From Promethearchaeum sp. (GTDB lineage Archaea; Asgardarchaeota; Lokiarchaeia; Sigyniarchaeales; Promethearchaeaceae), in NCBI GenBank assembly GCA_030611625.1, contig JAUWPK010000112.1:1-9511 (forward strand): DNA of 9,511 nt, given 5' to 3'. Positions 6,947-9,511 of this stretch are shown here, piece after piece; positions within the stretch are counted from its first letter, which is position 1, and each line of letters begins with the position of its first letter. The notes below the pieces were generated by a model. That model saw only the letters and a list, made by a program, of their open reading frames with translations, had not been told where the DNA came from and did no database searches. Both the position numbers and the translations under genes were made by a program.

Positions 6947-7130
6947 CTGCCTCCTCATAATAGGACCGTCTCTACCACCTCCTCTTAAAGAAACCCCGAA
7001 TGAGTATCTTTAGATACTCGAAAGAGGGAATATAATAAAAACCAAATTGACCACTTTTTTAATTATAGCCTCGTTTCGGGTATAAATACCCTCCACTTGG
7101 CGGTCCTTTTAAGTACTACGGAGGAGGCAG
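6947..7130. repeat. Nested long-range inverted repeat, candidate structured element
   Basis: Three pairings nest inside one another. 'CTGCCTCCTC' (6947-6956) pairs with 'GAGGAGGCAG' (7121-7130), 10 bp perfect. 'AGGACCG' (6962-6968) pairs with 'CGGTCCT' (7101-7107), 7 bp perfect. 'CCCGAA' (6995-7000) pairs with 'TTCGGG' (7075-7080), 6 bp. An 8-bp hairpin (7002-7019) sits inside. Together they could fold about 184 bases of either strand into one long arm. I do not recognise a known RNA family. Confidence 0.5.
7002..7019. repeat. Perfect 8-bp palindrome
   Basis: 'GAGTATCT' (7002-7009) and 'AGATACTC' (7012-7019) are exact reverse complements around a TT centre. The site could be an operator-like palindrome or the tip of the larger folded element around it. 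Confidence 0.55.
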
Positions 7131-7186
7131 TCCTAGTTATAATGGAGGTGGTGATATTATCGGGATGTAATATGATTTTTTGAGCA

Positions 7187-7220
7187 GAAAGAGAAAAAAT
7201 GACTGAATATACATCAGTCA
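7187..7220 (-). terminator. Hairpin plus T-tract terminator of the beta-helix gene
   Basis: Read on the minus strand, a 7-bp stem (TGACTGA / TCAGTCA, 7220-7214 and 7206-7200) with a 7-base loop is followed directly by TTTTTTCTCTTTC. It lies 50 bases after the TGA stop of the beta-helix gene. The arrangement is that of a textbook intrinsic terminator. Confidence 0.6.
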
Positions 7221-7269
7221 GTTGTCATCTGCTCCGTAGGAACAGAATAATTGTGATAATTTTTTTTTT

Positions 7270-8703
7270 TCATATTTTTTTTCTTTTCCGAATGATGTAA
7301 TAGTAAATACCACAAATTGCTATCAAACTTGACGTTAACATAGATTCCATTGAAAATCCAGGGATAATTTTATCCCAAGATACTCTTTTCCATTTAGAAA
7401 CTGTAATATTGATGTTTCCTTGCATTTCAGTACTAGAAATCCAATAGATTTTGATTTCATAAAATCCTCTTTCAAAAGCAGGTAACTGTATTAAATTACC
7501 ACCCCAATCATCATCAAATGTGCTATTATAAAAATCATCATTCATGTAAAGATAAACATAGGAAAAAATAATCATCTTTGTTCCTTCATTTACCTCCATC
7601 TGTGCATTGCTAAAACTAGTTCCTATAAAATCATTGATGTTATTCCTAAATTGTATTTGAGTCAAGTTTGAATCTTCAATTAAACTAGAGAAAAGACCAA
7701 AAGTGCAATTTTCAATTAATAAATCATGAATTATACTATTAGAAACTCTCAAACTTACCCCATATAATCTGTCGGCTATTCTACAATGATCTATAGTAAT
7801 ATTGTTACAATTTTGCAAATATAATCCCAAAGTGGCTTGTCCGGTCATGTCTAAATTACAAATAGTGATATTTTCACAATAAAAAATCAATAATTGTCCA
7901 ATTTCTTCCTGATTTCCATCAATTATAGTTGAATTCACCTCAAAATAATATAATACAGTTTTATTATTTACAGTGTTACCTTCAAAATTCAATTCTCCCC
8001 GACGATAACCAACTGAAATTCCACAATTAACTAAATGATTATCAACAAGCGAAATAGGACTAGATATGCTAATACCAATATCACAATCCTTGATTTGACA
8101 ACCTTCAATTCTTCCGTAAGTCTGAAAATAAAATATAAAAATACCAAACCCACAACTATCAATAACATTATTCACTGGATAGACAAATCCAAGATTCTCT
8201 TTTTTACAGTCTTCTATTATGCAATTAGATATTATAAAATTAGAAGTAAAGGGACCAATATAAATTCCAATACCACAAGAGCGAATTGTGTTTGAATCTA
8301 TAATTTTTACATCTTCATTCCCCCCTTGATAATAAATTCCAAATGCAAAATTTACAATTGTGCAGTTTTGAATGACAATATAGGCATTATAACTAATTCT
8401 GATGCCTGAGATGCTGTCATAATCCATTGGAAACTGATCACCCAAACCTTCAATGTATAAATTTTCGATAATATAAGGATCAGTTTCACTGCCGTTTCCT
8501 GTAATAAATGGATAATTCTCCCAATCGCTACTTGATTCGATAAATATTGGATCAACTTCTTGTAATCCATTTTGGGAGGATTTTGGTAGAATTTCTTGAA
8601 GAGATAAATCATTTATAATATTATTATCTCCAGAAACCATGCTAAATATGAGGGCTCCAAAAATGGATAAATAAATAAGTAAAAACACTTTTTTGTTTTT
8701 CAT
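7270..8703 (-). CDS. Membrane-anchored right-handed parallel beta-helix surface protein
   Basis: The product is a secreted, probably cell-surface protein of 477 residues from the ATG at 8703-8701; a TTG three codons upstream (8712) is a less likely start. An N-terminal hydrophobic segment (about 5-21) acts as signal peptide or anchor. After it comes the block 'ENYPFITGNGSETDPYIIENL', typical of archaeal beta-helix proteins. Many short PbH1-type repeats of the pattern I-x-N/D-C-x-I follow (for example 'IVIQNCTIVNFAFGI', 'NFIISNCIIEDC', 'ITIDHCRIADRLYGV'), indicating a right-handed parallel beta-helix of the NosD/pectate-lyase-like fold. Near the C-terminus, 'IPGF' (447-450) is followed by a transmembrane stretch (about 455-471) and 'RKRKK', the layout of a PGF-type sorting tail or simple membrane anchor. 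Such folds often bind carbohydrate, but no catalytic residues can be assigned. It is transcribed alone. Confidence 0.85.
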   Translation of the reverse strand: MKNKKVFLLIYLSIFGALIFSMVSGDNNIINDLSLQEILPKSSQNGLQEVDPIFIESSSDWENYPFITGNGSETDPYIIENLYIEGLGDQFPMDYDSISGIRISYNAYIVIQNCTIVNFAFGIYYQGGNEDVKIIDSNTIRSCGIGIYIGPFTSNFIISNCIIEDCKKENLGFVYPVNNVIDSCGFGIFIFYFQTYGRIEGCQIKDCDIGISISSPISLVDNHLVNCGISVGYRRGELNFEGNTVNNKTVLYYFEVNSTIIDGNQEEIGQLLIFYCENITICNLDMTGQATLGLYLQNCNNITIDHCRIADRLYGVSLRVSNSIIHDLLIENCTFGLFSSLIEDSNLTQIQFRNNINDFIGTSFSNAQMEVNEGTKMIIFSYVYLYMNDDFYNSTFDDDWGGNLIQLPAFERGFYEIKIYWISSTEMQGNINITVSKWKRVSWDKIIPGFSMESMLTSSLIAICGIYYYIIRKRKKI

Positions 8704-8731
8704 ATGGATCAAGATATTATATAGATTGTAT

Positions 8732-8746
8732 TATTTTAAAAGCTCG
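8732..8746 (-). promoter_or_regulatory. Putative BRE/TATA promoter of the beta-helix gene
   Basis: On the minus strand, 'CGAGCTTTTAAAATA' (8746-8732) contains a TATA-like core centred about 34 bases before the ATG. A start site about 25 bases downstream of it would give a nearly leaderless mRNA, which fits the lack of any Shine-Dalgarno sequence before this ATG. A second TATA-like stretch at 8717-8724 lies too close to the ATG. Confidence 0.35.
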
Positions 8747-8851
8747 TTTTCTAATGTTTTTCTTTTCGATCTATCTTAAAAATCATTATTTTTCAAGTTT
8801 TTCTTAATGGCTTGGAAGAATAATTATTACTTAATTTTTTCGCTCGTTTAG

Positions 8852-8893
8852 GGAACTGTTAAAAAAACAATAATAAAAAAAAAGGAACTGTTA
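8852..8893. repeat. 10-base direct repeat flanking the T-tracts
   Basis: 'GGAACTGTTA' occurs at 8852-8861 and again at 8884-8893, 32 bases apart, on either side of the A/T-rich terminator tract. The second copy includes the stop codon of the phosphoesterase-like gene. It may be a small tandem duplication of the gene's 3' end. Confidence 0.5.
8861..8883 (-). terminator. Double T-tract terminator of the phosphoesterase-like gene
   Basis: On the minus strand, nine T (8883-8875) and seven T (8867-8861) follow the stop codon of the phosphoesterase-like gene within ten bases. They should end its transcript before the beta-helix promoter. Confidence 0.5.
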
Positions 8894-9511
8894 ATACCAG
8901 AATTGCCCGAGCAACTTCACACTATTTGTTTCTATGCAATGCTCATAAACCTGAATTAGCCCATTCTCATAAGTTTTGATCACATTGAACGAATGGTGGT
9001 TGCTAATTACCACATTTTGTGAACTAAAAGAACCACAATAAGATAAGATTGTGTCTTCAATTTGAAGAGAATAGCTAACATTATTTCGTCCCATCAGAAT
9101 TAAATTGATTTTATTTTCCCTATTTGTGAAATTTTTTAATACACTTCCTGAATCTTCTAAAATGGTTTCAAATATTAATTTGGGGGAAGGTAAAAATCGA
9201 TGATTACAAGCAAGTATATTCAGCTTTTTATCCTCAGTTTCTTTGAAATAATTACAAATTTCATGCATTCGAGTTCTACCAACTGCTCCATCTGTTAAGT
9301 GTTGATCGATAGCGTTCAGACCGTAAACTCTTAGAATTTTGGAATCATATTTTGGATCTAATGTTCCCATAAATTCTGCATATCGATCCCAACCATATTT
9401 TTGTAAATCTTTAAAACCGGGGAGTATAAACATAGGGCATTTCATTGCATCCATTTTTTCCTTTGCCATTTGATATTCATTCACTTTATTGTGTCCAGTC
9501 AAACTTCCAGT
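8891..9511 (-). CDS. Calcineurin-like phosphoesterase homologue with degenerate metal site (3' part only)
   Basis: The frame is open through the right edge, so the N-terminal part is outside the window; 206 codons plus stop are visible. The layout matches the second half of calcineurin-like metallophosphoesterases: 'TGSLTGHNKVNEYQMAK' where active enzymes have GDLTDNG...EY, 'PMFILPGFKD' where they have P-x-x-PGNHD, 'ILACNHRFLPSP' where they have HHHLLPVP, 'INLILMGRNN' where they have DLVLSGHKH, then the family's 'GSFSSQ...SFNVI' tail. Thus GD became GS, GNHD became GFKD, the HH pair became NH, and GHxH became GRNN. The metal ligands expected in this half are therefore lost while the frame and the scaffold motifs remain. 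It is either a non-catalytic pseudoenzyme or a gene early in decay. The first metal-binding motif (DxH) cannot be seen here. Confidence 0.72.
   Translation of the reverse strand, partial: TGSLTGHNKVNEYQMAKEKMDAMKCPMFILPGFKDLQKYGWDRYAEFMGTLDPKYDSKILRVYGLNAIDQHLTDGAVGRTRMHEICNYFKETEDKKLNILACNHRFLPSPKLIFETILEDSGSVLKNFTNRENKINLILMGRNNVSYSLQIEDTILSYCGSFSSQNVVISNHHSFNVIKTYENGLIQVYEHCIETNSVKLLGQFWY

Larger units (their letters stand above)
6618..7269. other. Long convergent intergenic region rich in inverted repeats
   Basis: These 652 bases between the convergent raSEA and beta-helix genes hold no gene I can support. From about 6880 to 7170 the DNA is visibly richer in G and C than the surrounding coding DNA. 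Short inverted repeats are unusually dense: 6830-6850 (8 bp), 6913-6928 (6 bp), 7002-7019 (8 bp), 7078-7091 (6 bp) and 7200-7220 (7 bp), plus the long-range pairing at 6947-7130. No tRNA, RNase P or SRP signature was recognised. Small open frames inside (for example a Gly/Pro/Tyr-rich frame ending at 7170) lack start codons. It may hold a structured RNA, a degenerate mobile element or gene remnants. Confidence 0.6.

Noticed and set aside
7078..7091. 'GGGTATAAATACCC' as an archaeal BRE/TATA promoter on the plus strand
   Set aside because: No gene or clear RNA start follows it, and its symmetry fits the palindrome cluster better. It is kept only as part of that cluster.
7121..7250. RNase P RNA, suggested by 'GAGGAGGCAGTCC' and 'GAACAGAATAA'
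   Set aside because: The first does not match the conserved GAGGAAAGTCC block, and the distal conserved block GGCTTA is missing. The order and spacing do not give a P4 helix.
6618..7269. CRISPR array or tRNA gene in the intergenic region
   Set aside because: The repeats are different palindromes, not regularly spaced copies of one unit, and no T-loop-like GGTTCGAATCC or cloverleaf was found.

Overview
The window looks like a stretch of an AT-rich archaeal chromosome, most likely from an Asgard (Promethearchaeota) lineage. The archaeal signature is direct: an archaeosine synthase (ArcS) followed at once by its radical-SAM partner RaSEA. These enzymes make the archaea-specific tRNA base archaeosine. 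TATA-box-like elements and T-tract terminators fit archaeal transcription. The Asgard assignment is weaker. It rests on the style of the beta-helix surface protein (an N-terminal 'FITGNGSETDPYIIENLYI' block and a C-terminal IPGF-TM-basic tail) and on the very low GC content, and it has not been tested phylogenetically.

Layout: all genes from the left edge to about 6.6 kb read on the plus strand. In order they are the end of a small integral membrane protein, a PadR-type regulator, a Get3/ArsA-like ATPase, a zinc-ribbon plus TPR protein, arcS and raSEA. T-tracts after several of these genes suggest mostly short transcription units. The exception is arcS-raSEA, whose stop and start codons overlap by one base and which almost certainly form an operon. 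From 7.27 kb to the right edge the genes read on the minus strand: a membrane-anchored right-handed beta-helix surface protein, then the 3' part of a calcineurin-like phosphoesterase homologue that runs off the window.

The two blocks converge on a non-coding stretch of about 650 bases (6618-7269). It is visibly richer in G+C than its flanks between about 6880 and 7170 and is crowded with inverted repeats, including a nested long-range pairing (6947-7130). It also holds a good hairpin-plus-T-tract terminator for the beta-helix gene.

How the genes work together: ArcS and RaSEA are known as a complex that converts preQ0 at position 15 of tRNA to archaeosine, by lysine addition followed by radical cleavage. 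The other plus-strand genes have no demonstrated link to this. The most unusual observations are a phosphoesterase homologue with intact fold-type motifs but substitutions at every visible metal-binding motif, the structured intergenic element, and the candidate PGF-like C-terminal sorting signal. I did not find a CRISPR array, IS element, tRNA or rRNA, and I see no convincing undescribed multi-gene system.
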